This document shows positions 12,325 to 23,341 of a DNA stretch of 64,000 nucleotides, in pieces. Each line of letters opens with the position of its first letter. Position 1 is the stretch's first letter. The notes beneath the pieces are model-generated. The model was given only the letters and a program-made list of their open reading frames with translations, had not been told where the DNA came from and searched no databases. The translations under genes and the position numbers were made by a program. The DNA comes from Microcyclospora pomicola (lineage: Eukaryota; Ascomycota; Dothideomycetes; Capnodiales), in contig NHNY01000001.1 in NCBI GenBank assembly GCA_002786065.1, forward strand, positions 1,302,001-1,366,000, read 5' to 3'.

Positions 12325-14390
12325 ATGCCGTAAGTGCGCTTCCCCTCCTCCACCACCACCAGCATGACATCGAGGTTGAATTGATACTCTCACTGGGCTC
12401 CCTCGACGCACCGCGATCACTGCGGACCAGTGATCATATCTGCATACATCATGTGTCACGCACAACAGTGATCACAGCGGCCTCGTACTGATAACGCCCT
12501 CCCAGCCCCACCGTCACCATCAGCACCTCCGGCTCCGAGCGTATTCGCTTTCGGGAACCAAGAAGTCGCGTCTCCTCTGGTGAGAGTGCTTCCATCTACT
12601 CCCCCGCGACGTCGAGTGGCAGCCGCGGCCTCAGCTCGGTCAGTTCCGACGACGACGAATACGTGACCGTTCACCGTGACGACGACCTCATCACCCCATC
12701 CGACTCCGCCTCTCTCTCCCGGCCGCCGCCTTCGCGGCGCCGCAACACGGAGGCCCCTCAGCCCCCTTCAAGGCGGCACTCCTCTCGCAGGTCCGCGCGG
12801 GAGGAGGAACCGCGACGTCGTCAGTCGACCTCGCGCCAACCCCCCACCCGTCACCCTCGACGTGCCGAGTCCCAACGCACGCACTCGGACGAATCCGCAA
12901 GTCTGGCGGACCAGGACGACTACCCTTATTATGGCCACCATGGGCCTGCGCCGCATGCTCCCGCACCTCCCCGCAGCGCATACTCTCAGCATCCCGGGTA
13001 CAGACATGTCCCCGCGCCGAGCCATGGTGGCTACCCGCCGAGCATGACCTCGTCAGCACCCTACCCGGACCCCTATGGCGCACAGGCGCTGATAGTCGGC
13101 GGACATGGTCATTTCGCATACCAACCACCCAATCCGTTCGAAGCGAATCCGCAAGGCAGGGAGAACCCCTTCTCCCCGATGTCCCCCCAGGGCTCGGCGG
13201 CGGGCAATAGCTACTTCGTTGGGGAGCCCATGGCACCTCCAATGCCACAGCATAGACCCCACGCTCCATCACGACCGCAAAGTTTTGCCGCTCAATCACA
13301 TTATCCCGGCTCGGAACTGATGTCGCAATACGGTCCACCATCGAATGTTCCGGCAATGTACCCAGGATATGGCATGCCGATGCCTCCATGGGCGCTTTAC
13401 GGCGCTGCTACCCCGCCTCCGTCCGAGAAGAAAGAGGAGAAAAAGGATACGACCAGCGCAGAGATTGAGAGCCTGAAAGCACTGATAAAGCAACAAGAAG
13501 AAGCACGCATCGCTGCGGAGAATCTACGTCTTGCTACTGCTGCAGCGGAGGCAGCAGAGGCAGCGCGAAAACGTGCGGAAGAGGAAGCGGAGAAGAAAAA
13601 GAAACAGGAGATTGCTGAGGCTTCCAAGAAGGCGAAGGAGGATGCGGAGAAAACGGCTGCGGAAGCGGCAAAGAAGGCCAAGGAGGAGCACGAGAAGAAG
13701 TTGGCCGAAGCACAGAAAGCCAAGGAGGAGTTGGAGAAGAAGCACAAAGAGCTCGAGGCGGAAGCGGCCAAGCTGAAACCGACTCCAGACTCGCAGAAGC
13801 TGCCGATCAAGTTCAAAGATGCGCTTGGAAGGAAGTTCAGCTTTCCATGGCACATCTGCAAGACTTGGAAGGGCATGGACATGCTGATCAAGCAAGCGTT
13901 CATGCATGTCGACGTCCTTGGTGAGCACGTGCATGCAGGCCACTATGATCTGACGGGACCTGATGGGGAGATCCTCCTGCCACAGGTCTGGGATACGATG
14001 ATCCAACCTGACGTCGAGATCACGATGCACATGTGGCCCATGTCAGAGCCTGAGCCTTCCGCTGCCGATCGCCTGGCCGAAGACGCACGCATGTTTGCGC
14101 AAGGAGACATGGGCGGTCTGGACCTTGGAAGCCTCAACGTGGGAGGGGCGAAGAAGAAGAAGAGCAGCAGCAAAGAAGGCAAGAAAAAGACGAAAAGCCC
14201 GGAGATGTTCGGTGCTGCTCCGCCGCCACCACCGCATGCTCCAGCTGGCGCCGTCCTGCCGGATCCCATGTCCGTCTTCATGGAAACGAAGAAAGCCCCG
14301 CGGACCAAGCCCAAGGCCAAGCCCAGCAAGGAGGTCTCGGGGTGGCAGGCATGGATGGTGGGGGGCAATCGTACCACGAAGAAGAAGTGA
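12325..14390 (+). CDS. coiled-coil protein with fungal ubiquitin-like domain (ULD_2 type)
   Basis: The role is unknown. A start exon of only 5 nt (12325-12329, ATG CC|GTAAGT) appears joined to 12506-14390 across a 176-nt intron with a TGATAAC branch site and CCCAG acceptor; this gives MPPTVTISTSGSERIRFREP and about 629 residues. Without it the frame is open upstream to 12495 but has no ATG. Order: Ser/Arg/Pro-rich N-terminus with SR-like patches, a Pro/Tyr/Gly-rich region, an Ala/Glu/Lys coiled coil at about 310-430, then a domain at about 433-516 (PIKFKDALGRKFSFPWHICK ... GPDGEILLPQVWDTMIQPD) that matches my recollection of the fungal ubiquitin-like domain ULD_2. A Lys-rich tail follows. No membrane segment is seen. 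Confidence 0.8.
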
Positions 14391-17310
14391 TACTCGGATG
14401 TGAAAGATCGTACACTTCTTCTCAAGAATGGACACGCATCATGGAATGCTTCCGGACACTTATGCACGACATGACATACCTGGCGTTTCTGGGATCTTTC
14501 TTTCACCATGACTTTGATCTCCCGTACTGGCGTTTGGACACAGCGAGCGAGCTCAATACTGCATTTCTTCATCTCTTCTCTCGCGCCATCCGCATCGAAC
14601 TCCTCCCCTCAATGTTGCGTTCTTGCTCGCCTTTCTCATATCCGGCGTGGACGTGTCGAAGAATGCAGCATGCACGAAGCACCTATTCTCTCGATCGTGA
14701 CAGACGCATCCATCTCGAGGGTTTCGACAACTATCTACATACGAAATGCACCCGGACTATCCGGTTGGCACAATCCCGCAGACAAACGACGTGCTTTCAA
14801 TCACACTCCAGCGCCAGATATAATGCCAGACCGCGTCCCCCTTTCTTTCTTCCCATTCCTTCCCACGAAGGAAAAGAAAAATAAATCCGGCGGGAGGGTT
14901 TCTGTGCGTTTTTTCCATCCTCCTATAGGGGGTTCCGTTTTTGCTTTTCTCAGTTTTAGCGACAAGATACCTCACTGAAATGTTTGAAAGAATCCGAATA
15001 CTTCCAATTCTCATGGTACTCTACCTGTGCTTCTTGATTCACCCTCTTCCTCGTGTAGGACTGTTGTGGGAGAGGTAGAGTGTTGTAGACGATGCTTACG
15101 TACCTACTACATGTTCACGTAGTTCATGTTTGTGAAGATCGACGTCTACCTGCTCGGATAACCTTGAACAGTTCGCTCTATATGCCGACAACATCTCGGG
15201 GGATCATCTGCACAATAGGTATACTGGTATACTGCTAGCTAGCCGTTTACTCGATGCAGTTGTGATGAGAGAAACGATCCGTCGTTGGGTACTGTGTGAT
15301 TTTCACCCCCTCAGCCCCTAAGCTGTGTCGTTGACAAGTCAGGGACACGGGAGGGACGGACTACCTAGGGAGGAGTATCTCAGATACATGTATCATGAAT
15401 GTAGCGACCTGAGGTGTATGCAGCGAGCGAGCGGGACTAATATTTCACTCATCACGTAGCCTTAGTGCCTGGTACCTGGTACCTTACACGGCGCATATAC
15501 GGTATATATCTGGTTGCTACGCTTCGCGACTCCTCTTCGGGGGAGCGCGACTCCCTCGCCGCCTATATCGTCCTGTAGCATGAGTTTCCTCTATAGTTTC
15601 CAGTATCCACACACATACTTGATGATTCTGATTGATCGTACCGATAGATCGTGTCATTCTGACGGTGCTAGTTGTCTGTAGGACTCCCTCTGTCCACCAT
15701 CGATCGCTAGAGGACTCCTCCGGCTAGGACCCTACATAGTAGGACTCCTCCTCGCTCCTACGGAGACCGCAGGACTCCCGCGCACCTAGCAACATGGTAG
15801 CTGGGTACATATGCAGCTCCCCCTGAGTACTGTACTATACTCTATCGCAACATGACAGACTGGACCTGCCCTGGCACTGACGAGCTCAACGTCCGCGAGG
15901 GAACAGGATGGTATGGGGAAGTAAGGTACCTTACCTTGACTAGCTATAGCTATAGCTGGTCTTACATCAGCAGAAGGATGTAAGATCATTTTGCTGATCG
16001 ATGGGGATGGCACATGGCGGCTATCTTGACGCTTTTATTACTTGGGAGGAGAGATGGGTGCGTTTGCGTTTCTGGTTCTTGGTTCTTGGTCTCGGTCGTG
16101 GTCGTGGTCGTGGTTTTGTTCTTGTTCCTGCTCCTTCAACTGGCCAAATCCATCAGCTCTCGTCCTCTCATAAGCATACCACCAGGATGGCAGGACATGT
16201 ATTCCTCGAGCAGCACCACCTCTGCAACCTCGAAAAGGCCAAAGCTTGCTACTACGTGTTGGAGAAGGAACATCTAGAGCTCGGTTTGAATGACGTGGAT
16301 TTTGCATACTGTGTCAACTCGGTAGGTATCTTTGTCTCGTCAGCTCAATCAATTCGGTTACACGACTGAGATATAAAACAGCCGGTACACGGTACGAACA
16401 AACATGTCCCACCTGCCAGAAGATAATCATAGGTGGCCACTTGGCACGCCACGTGAAGAGATATCATCCGGCCATCACACGAACCATGTCTTGTTCTTGG
16501 TCCTGGTTCTGTTCTTGTTGCTGTTCGTGCTCTCATTCCTGTTCCTGTTCGTGTTCTTGTTCGTGTTCTTGTTCGTGTTCTCGTTCCTGTTCCTGTTCGT
16601 GTTCTTGTTGCTGTTCGTGTTCTCGTTCCTGTTCCTGTTCGTGTTCTTGTTCTTGTTCCTGTTCCTGCTACTGTACTTGTCCCTGTTTCTGTTCCTGTTC
16701 TTGTTTCTGTTCCTGTTCCTGTTCTGCTTCTAGGCAGATGATCTTGCATGCCGTTCATTGCCACGCCTCAAGTCAAGAGCTGTAACGAAGCATTGCTGCT
16801 GCCAGCATTCTGTGTCTTGATCTCGACGTTGGCGAAGTTCGGAGTATGCTGGATCATAGTGAAGTCAGTACATACAAGGGGCAGAGGCACTTCATGTCCA
16901 TAGATGAATGGTGCTGAATTTCTGAGGGTATTTTGTTGCCTAGTGAGGCAAGACTGGATGTGTGTATCATCATCGATTCCTTCGCATCAGGTGAGTTGAA
17001 AGAAGGAAGGAGGTTCGTACAGAGTCGAACTCACTGTGTGGGAATGCTATCGAGGGCTATCAATGCTATGCTGGACATTACGACTTGATACTGACAAGGG
17101 GCGCAGCGGCGGAATATCTCCTCCACTTATCAAGCAGCCAAAATTCAGGGGATCATAATGAAATACACCAGGTCTCAAATCCACCCACTCCATATTTTGC
17201 CTGTAAAACGCCTACCGCACATGACTGGACATTAAAGAGTTTTCCTTCCCGCGTTCTCGCTCCCACCCAGATTTTGAAAGACTTGCTGTTGTACATTCTG
17301 CTGGACGGAC
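14391..17310. other. 2.9-kb gene-poor region rich in short repeats
   Basis: This lies between the 3' ends of two genes. It holds AGGACTCC boxes around 15681-15780, short palindromic pieces such as GGTACCTGGTACC near 15472 and AGCTATAGCTATAGCT near 15943, and the hexamer array listed separately. Open frames here are low-complexity products of the repeats. Confidence 0.5.
16490..16732. repeat. compound hexanucleotide array (TTCNTG)n
   Basis: About 40 imperfect tandem hexamers TTCCTG, TTCTTG and TTCGTG, with a few CTG/GCT variants, run for about 240 bp; a shorter related stretch lies at about 16077-16135. Because the unit is six bases and lacks stop codons, several frames on both strands stay open, giving Cys-Ser, Phe-Leu/Val or Thr-Gly/Thr-Arg dipeptide chains. 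These frames are repeat artefacts, not genes. The variation is confined mainly to one position of the unit. Confidence 0.9.
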
Positions 17311-18306
17311 CTAGAAGCGTTCTCGCGGTCCGTGACCGTGGTTCTCGAATAGATCGTCCAGATACGCGCTGGGCGCTCGGTCACCGGCGATGCTTGGAGC
17401 ACGGCTGCCAGCAGGACTGTCGTTAAGTGGCCGTCGTGGGTGGTCGAATTGGCTGTTTCGTGCGGAACTATAACCATCTCTGCTCACTCCCCGGAGTCCA
17501 TCTCGAGATGTCGCGCGGTAGGAGCTGCCGTGGGTCATGGGTCGGAGGTTGGGCGAGTCTGGCGGGGAGGATTCCACGCGGCTTGATCGTGCAAATGGCC
17601 CGCGAGCAGCGGCGCCAACAGTTGTGATACCTGCGCCCCCGGCGGGTTGTGCGGAAGATGCAGCGTAGTAGCCAGCGGGGAGATAAGAAGAGGCGCGTGC
17701 GTGTGGAGCCCCGCCTTGACCCGGCTGAGCAGTCGGACTGAAAAATAGCCCAGCCGGAGGAGTGGTCGAGCGTTGGATATCGTTATCTCGATACCCTTTC
17801 AATGGCTTGCCGGCGGAGTTCAGTGCGTCCATTGACATGCTGCTCCCAACTTCCTTGTAGAAACCGTCCTTGACCGGCGCATACCCTGAGCCTGCCCATG
17901 TGCTTGGATGTTTCTCTGAAGAGCGAACCGATGCCATCGCCGACCTCCTCACGGAGCGATTGATACTCCATGCGACCAAGCCGCGCCAGAGCAGGATGCA
18001 GGCGCCGAAGAATGCAAGGACCGCGCCGACAGCGATGAAGACCGTTCCTTCGGGGTATCCCGACTTCTGCATATAAGGCGCATCCGCAGTGTATGGGACG
18101 ACCATGGTTGGGATGCCAACTCCTGCAAGAGTCGGAAGATCTGTGGTTGTCGTGCCAGAAGACAAAGATGTGGTGGTCGAGGTAATGCTGGAAGAAGTGA
18201 TGGTGCTGCTGCTGGTGCTACTGGTCGTGGTACCTGTTTCAGTGTTCGTGTTGACGACCGTGCTGAGGTTGTCGGGAAGACCAGTGTCGGAAGTAGTGGT
18301 GGTCAT
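17311..18306 (-). CDS. Csi2-like single-pass membrane protein
   Basis: This resembles the fungal Csi2/Prm5-type membrane proteins linked to chitin deposition or the vacuolar membrane. The single exon encodes 331 residues. Residues 1-60 are almost pure Ser/Thr with no strong cleavable signal, a likely O-glycosylated outer segment. A short conserved block (APYMQKSGYPEGTVFIAVGA) leads into one transmembrane helix at about 88-113, followed by GLVAWSINRSVRRSA, basic as expected for the cytosolic side. The rest is a Ser/Pro/Gly-rich cytosolic tail with many potential phosphosites. The conserved pre-membrane and WRGLVAWS segment is what points to the family. It is divergent from FCF1, with 463 bp between starts. 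Confidence 0.75.
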   Translation of the reverse strand: MTTTTSDTGLPDNLSTVVNTNTETGTTTSSTSSSTITSSSITSTTTSLSSGTTTTDLPTLAGVGIPTMVVPYTADAPYMQKSGYPEGTVFIAVGAVLAFFGACILLWRGLVAWSINRSVRRSAMASVRSSEKHPSTWAGSGYAPVKDGFYKEVGSSMSMDALNSAGKPLKGYRDNDIQRSTTPPAGLFFSPTAQPGQGGAPHARASSYLPAGYYAASSAQPAGGAGITTVGAAARGPFARSSRVESSPPDSPNLRPMTHGSSYRATSRDGLRGVSRDGYSSARNSQFDHPRRPLNDSPAGSRAPSIAGDRAPSAYLDDLFENHGHGPRERF

Positions 18307-18769
18307 GGTTGCGGCCGTGGAAGATCTCTCGCCTTCGCTCGATCCCCCTGTTTGCGCTCCTCTGCTTGAAGCCGCTGCGCTCGTCTCTTTTTGTTAGAGG
18401 TTGTGGATCGTGTGTTGATTGCGCGATGATCTACACGATCGCAGATTCGACTGAACTGAAGGGCGGAAAGCGAATGTGTTTGAAGTATGTTGTGGTGTTG
18501 AAGATGGAGAATGAGGGACTGATCGTGCGGTGGGTTGACAGACTGCAGTACGACGCCTATAGGCACAAATAGAATTAAGCTCAAGCCCGTTGGCCCGGAA
18601 AACGGCGGTAGGAGCCTTCTCATTGGTGTCATCGATCCGTCAGCCACACATGTGGCTCAGTTCTTACGATCTTCTCGAGAATTTATTGAAGACTGACGAA
18701 ATATCAAGATTTGACCTTGAACAACTTGCTAGGCCCTGAACACCCGCTACATCTTCCGTGGGAGCCAAC
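18307..18769. promoter_or_regulatory. divergent promoter region, Csi2-like gene and FCF1
   Basis: The two genes start 463 bp apart, head to head. No distinct operator or TATA element stands out; position is the evidence. Confidence 0.4.
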
Positions 18770-19424
18770 ATGGGAGTCCAGAAGAAGACCCGCAAGTTCG
18801 CGACTGTCAAGCGGATCATCAGTCAACGCGACAGTCGGCTGAAGAAGAACATCGACAAGAATGAAGCGGAACTTGCGAAGAAGAAGGCGACAGGCGACAA
18901 CATGATCCGTGATGTGTACGTCAAAGTCTCGAGACCATCACATTGACTATAGACAGCTAACATGCGCGTCCTTTCACAGCCCTCAAGCACCCTCATCCAT
19001 GTTCTTCCAACACAACACTGCCCTGCAACCGCCTTACCAGATCCTGGTCGACACCAACTTCCTCTCCCATACCGTACACCACAAACTCCCGCTACTTCCC
19101 ACACTCATGGACACGCTATATGCCACCTGTCGACCCTTGATCACCAGCTGTGTGATGGCAGAATTGGAGAAGCTGGGACCCAAATACCGAATCGCATTAC
19201 AGATCGCGCGTGACGAGCGCTGGGAGCGGCTGCCATGTGATCACAAAGGCACATATGCTGATGACTGCATCGTTGATCGTGTGGTAAAGCAGCGCGTGTA
19301 CCTGGTGGCGACGAACGATCGCGACTTGAAGAGGAGGATACGAAAGGTGCCTGGTGTGCCAATCATCAGTGTCGCCAGGGGGAAATATGTTATTGAGAGG
19401 CTGCCGGATGCGCCTGAGAAGTAG
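18770..19424 (+). CDS. FCF1: rRNA-processing PIN-domain endonuclease Fcf1/Utp24
   Basis: Fcf1 is the small-subunit processome nuclease that cuts pre-rRNA at sites A1 and A2 in the nucleolus. Exons 18770-18915 and 18980-19424, joined across a 64-nt intron (GT|GTACGT donor, GCTAAC branch, CACAG acceptor), give 196 residues, the usual family length. The start MGVQKKTRKFA matches the family N-terminus; an in-frame ATG four codons upstream (18758) is less likely. PIN-domain acidic residues are all present: the Asp of ILVDTNFL, the Glu of VMAELEKLGPKYRIAL, the Asp pair of GTYADDCIVDR and the Asp of VATNDRDLKRRIRK. The splice join restores DVPQAPSSMFFQHN, closely matching the yeast junction region. 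Confidence 0.96.
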
Positions 19425-20120
19425 GCGTCCGACGACAAGATTAAATCGAGTCCAAGATGGGCGGGCTATGATACAAGACCCTTTGTTGACTTTAGCGAGG
19501 CGTTCGGTGGTGTTCTAGGTAAAGAAAGAATTCTATGACTACTATGGCAGCATGCAATGGACGGCGGCATGTTGCACATCCTCGTGGAGAGCCTTTTCTA
19601 CGCTTTTCACGTCTATGATATCTCTTGAGACTGCGAGCATCTGGTGTGAAAAATCAACTAGGATGTCATCTCAAGAGACGAACAGCACCGGCCTCGATTC
19701 AAACATGGACTAAACAAAGGCCTACCTTTGTCTACAGGGACGTACAAGCACATCGTCCTGATAAAGCCGTCAAACAAACATAGTTTGACATTGCGATGTT
19801 GGCAACATACTCTCCCGACCGTTTGCTGGCTTATTCAAAGCTAGACCAGCAAAGGAATGTAAGAGGACAAGCCCATTGTACGCTCAAGATCCCCCATGTA
19901 ACTTGTTAGTTCACGAATTTTGCGAGTCCACAACGACGTACAACGCTTTGAAGCGCAGCATGGCCCATTCGAATCGAGATGTGAATGCCAGACACCGCTG
20001 AAAGCATGGCATGGTGTTATTCTGCTTGCCTTCCACTGAGCTTTATTATCTCCTACAAACTCCTTCTGAAGCATGTCTTACATCTACCAGCACAAGCTCG
20101 CGAAATAACACCTATTAACC
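19425..20120. other. intergenic, nothing recognised
   Basis: About 700 bp between FCF1 and the repeat-containing orphan frame. No open frame of note, RNA gene or repeat was seen. Confidence 0.4.
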
Positions 20121-21578
20121 ATGCCTGCACTACCTTTCACCACTTATAAAAGCTCTCGATCAACATCAGACCACATGGGGCCGGCATCGAGCACCAAGAA
20201 ATCGCGCAAGACGATCATCGTCAAAGCTTGCAAGCAAGCACATACAAAGCTGTCCGCGTTCATGGACAAATATATCCGCACCAGATATGAAGCGGAAGTT
20301 GTGCCAAGCGCAACTCGAAGCTTAAGGGGGCGGACGCCCGGCAGACCTCGACGATCAGGAGACTGGGTGGGAAACCCCTCTGAGGCGTCTCGTAGGAGGC
20401 AGATATTGGAGCAGTACCCTGTCCGGAACCCGGAAAACCCACAGCGTGATATAGGGGCCCGAGAAAGAGGGCTGACCCTCGAGGCGCGACAGGCGAGGAT
20501 GGCGAGGATGGGCCAAGCATCGATCGGGAATTATCGAAGACGAAGGCAGAGTCCGGTGCAGCTACCTGCACTGGACTTGACACAGCCGCCGGCTGATATC
20601 GAGCGCTATCGTAACAAGCCTTTGCCTCCAATCCCGGAAAGCACACCGAATAGAGATCGCAGGATCACCAACGTCGTAAGATCGGCCGTCACCTTCGACC
20701 CTGAAGTAGAGCTTACGGCTGCGACACATCGTGCCAGGATTGCTGAGCAGCAAACGGAAGAGCGACAATGGTTACCACCACTCGATCTCGGACTGCCAAC
20801 GCTTCAGCCAACATGGAGGGAGTTTCCAGGGCCACCAGGGCGACGACGCAATCCCCAAAACAACCCAGAGCCCGGAATGTGGTTATCTGGCCGAGCTGCA
20901 GGAGTACTCAACAACTCTACCATCGCGGTACCTGCCGAGCGACGAAGCAGTGTCCAAATCAACCCAGAGCCCGGCATATGATTATCTGGCCGAGCTGCAA
21001 GAATAGCTAAAAACCCGACCACCACGGCACCTACTGAGCGACGAGGCAGTATCTACATCAATCCAGAGCCCGCAGTGTGGTTCTCTGGCCGAGCTGCAGA
21101 AGTAGTTGACAATCCTACCATCGCGGCGCCTACCGAGCGACGAAGCAGTGTCCGAATCGACCCAGAGCCCGGAGTATGGTTCTCTGGTCGAGCTGCAGAA
21201 GTAGTCAACAACCCTACCATCACCGTGACTGCCGAGCGACGAGGCTCGTTCTTACAACGAGGTATTGAGCGAATGCGCGGCACAACGACCGATGCTGCAC
21301 TTCGCATAAGTCGGATCCGGAAGCCCTCCGATGGAAGTGGCACGAGAAATATGCCTCAAAAGCAAGTGGGCAAGGCCGGTAGAAAATCGTCCTCCCTGCT
21401 GGACCTCATCAGGCACATCTCGCGTGCAGATCCTACATCGACTAATACTGCACGAGAAGACTCGGGCATGTCCATCATCGACCATGCGCCATCCGGCATG
21501 ATGTTGGCCTGCATCAGATGCGGAGCGATACCGGATAGTGTCTTGCTGCAAGGGCTTTGTCGTGGCTGCCGCGGTTAG
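20121..21578 (+). pseudogene. orphan reading frame with 33-residue tandem repeats, interrupted by one TGA
   Basis: I do not recognise this protein. From the ATG at 20121 one frame runs 485 codons to the TAG at 21576-21578, broken only by TGA at 20979-20981. The N-terminal 240 residues are basic and Arg/Pro-rich. Four 33-residue repeats follow (consensus NPEPGVWFSGRAAEVVNNPT then a TERRSSV-type tail), and the end carries CIRCGAIPDSVLLQGLCRGC, a CX2C-X13-CX2C pair that could bind zinc. In repeat 2 the TGA replaces the TGG (Trp) of the other copies, so this is either a recent pseudogene, a read-through gene, or a gene whose splicing I cannot see. The first ORF alone would be 286 residues and would lose the cysteine motif. 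Confidence 0.55.
20862..21257 (+). repeat. four tandem copies of a 99-bp coding repeat
   Basis: Copies begin at 20862, 20961, 21060 and 21159, each exactly 99 bp, so the reading frame is preserved. They differ at many positions. Conserved cores are CCAGAGCCCG near the start and TCTGGCCGAGCTGCA in the middle (TCTGGTCGAGCTGCA in copy 4). The exact length without indels suggests that the repeat was, at least until recently, selected as protein. Confidence 0.93.
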
Positions 21579-23341
21579 CTACGTTGACAACACAACTCGG
21601 TTGTGGTGAATACTCATTGGACTACCTCAGGCTCATGTATAGCACTTGTCATGGTCATTGCTTAGTCCAGGGGCAATCGACGGGTTGAGACATGCTTGCG
21701 GTTCAGCAATGTAAGGAGAAAAGTTCTGGGCACTGAAGAATCATGGTGGCCTAAGAATGACCGCCCTGCCGCCATCGAGTCTTTGTCCTGTCTTGGCAGA
21801 TAACATAGCATTATGGGCGATTGTTGGTTGAATGCCACTCACTGAAGAAGTCCGCGAATGGATCTGGATATGCAGTATCGATCCTATGATCAGCAGAGCG
21901 CATTAATGCCGTCTGTGCTTTCTAGAAGGTCTGACCTTTTGGCGGCTATCGAAGCGCAATACATTAGCAGGGAGCTTGGTGTTGTCTATATATTGTCATA
22001 CGGAACTAGCAGTATAAATGGTCCTCTCGTCTACTGTTCTCGACACGAGAAGTGAAAGCGGTAGCGGTTGGACCAGGTGAGGTCGCACGCTCGATGGCGG
22101 ACGGCACGCATCGCCCGTCCCTCCCCTCATCGGCCATCACGTGCATGCCAGAACCCCCGCGAATACTGCGCCGTAACAGCGCATGAGTTGAGTTGAGACA
22201 TCTCACATGCTCGACAACGTCAGACCTGCGCATTTTTACGACACGTCAACCAGCGACTCGTCACATCTCTGCGCCAAAGACAGCCCTGCCCGTGGCCGGG
22301 GATCTCGCATGTGAGGTGTCTAGATGCAAGCCCCAGACCCAAGTGTGAAAGCGAAAAGTAGGATCCTGCAGCACTGATTGGTCTGGAGATGGCTGACAAG
22401 CTTGCAGATAGTGATGATGGCGCATAAGCCGAGCGGCTGCACCAAAGCTTGAACGCGAACCGACTGGCCACTCATTTCTCCCGTACACTCTGCGTTCTGC
22501 AGAACCCGATGCCGCAGCGTGATGACCAGGTTCTGCTGCTTTCCGATTGATGCGTCTTTTGAGAAAGCATCGCCGCACCGTCCATTCCTTACATTTTCTA
22601 TTCATCTTGCCATCTCTCACGCTTCTCTCGAGACTCTTTCTCGCTCGGTCTTGACCTGCTGTCATCGCGAAGACGGCACGGTCCAGCAGACACCACGCTC
22701 GAGCTTAACGTGGGCCAACGGTTCGCTCCATCGTGCTCCCCCGCCCAGATATGCCGGGGCGAGCCAGCCGGGAACTGATCGACCAAAGACGGGAGATGGG
22801 CCAAATGGAGCACATCCAGGGTCGGCGCTTAGAACGTGCAGCAGTAACTCCACCTCTCACCTGCTTCTCTCCCTCGGAGCCTATCACAGCTCCAAAGCAC
22901 TTCATCAACCCATGATTGTGCTTCTACTGGGCGGCGGTAGTCGGATCGTCCAGCACTGAGTATCCGCCCTCTTCTCTTGCTGGTCTCTTCCCTTCTCCCC
23001 ATTCCATCTCTCATCTATGCCGCATTTGTCCCCCGCCTGTCACAATCCACACCTCTTGTCGTCCAATCTGCACTCGTCTGTGCGAAGCGCCGGGCGACTG
23101 CGACGCCCTCTTTCTATCCTGTCCTCCCACCTCGCCAGACCACATCTCTTCCTCTCTCTCCTCAGCTGGCCTCTCGCATTTACTGTGCATACTCGTAATT
23201 TCTTCTCACCTTCAACCCATATCTGCGCCATCAAGGCCATACACAGAGCTGGCCTCTTTTCACAATCCTAGAGCCGAATAGAGCTGTCCTCGATCTCGAC
23301 CCAGACTCACCAGAACCACATCTTGGAACCTGAACGCGACC
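21579..23341. other. 1.8-kb intergenic region with a pyrimidine-rich leader
   Basis: No supported gene. The part from about 22950 to 23340 is strongly C/T-rich, the usual look of a fungal promoter and 5' leader, directly upstream of the membrane-protein gene at 23342. Antisense frames in 22.2-22.7 kb have no domain. Confidence 0.45.

Noticed and set aside
13397-14030. long minus-strand frames opposite the coiled-coil gene
   Set aside because: Antisense shadows of the Ala/Glu/Lys-coding repeats.
16490-16732. CRISPR-like regularity
   Set aside because: The units are contiguous 6-mers without spacers, in a eukaryotic genome; this is a microsatellite.
16345-16764. 139-codon minus-strand frame of Thr-Gly/Thr-Arg repeats
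   Set aside because: A product of the hexamer array, which keeps most frames open; not evidence of a gene.
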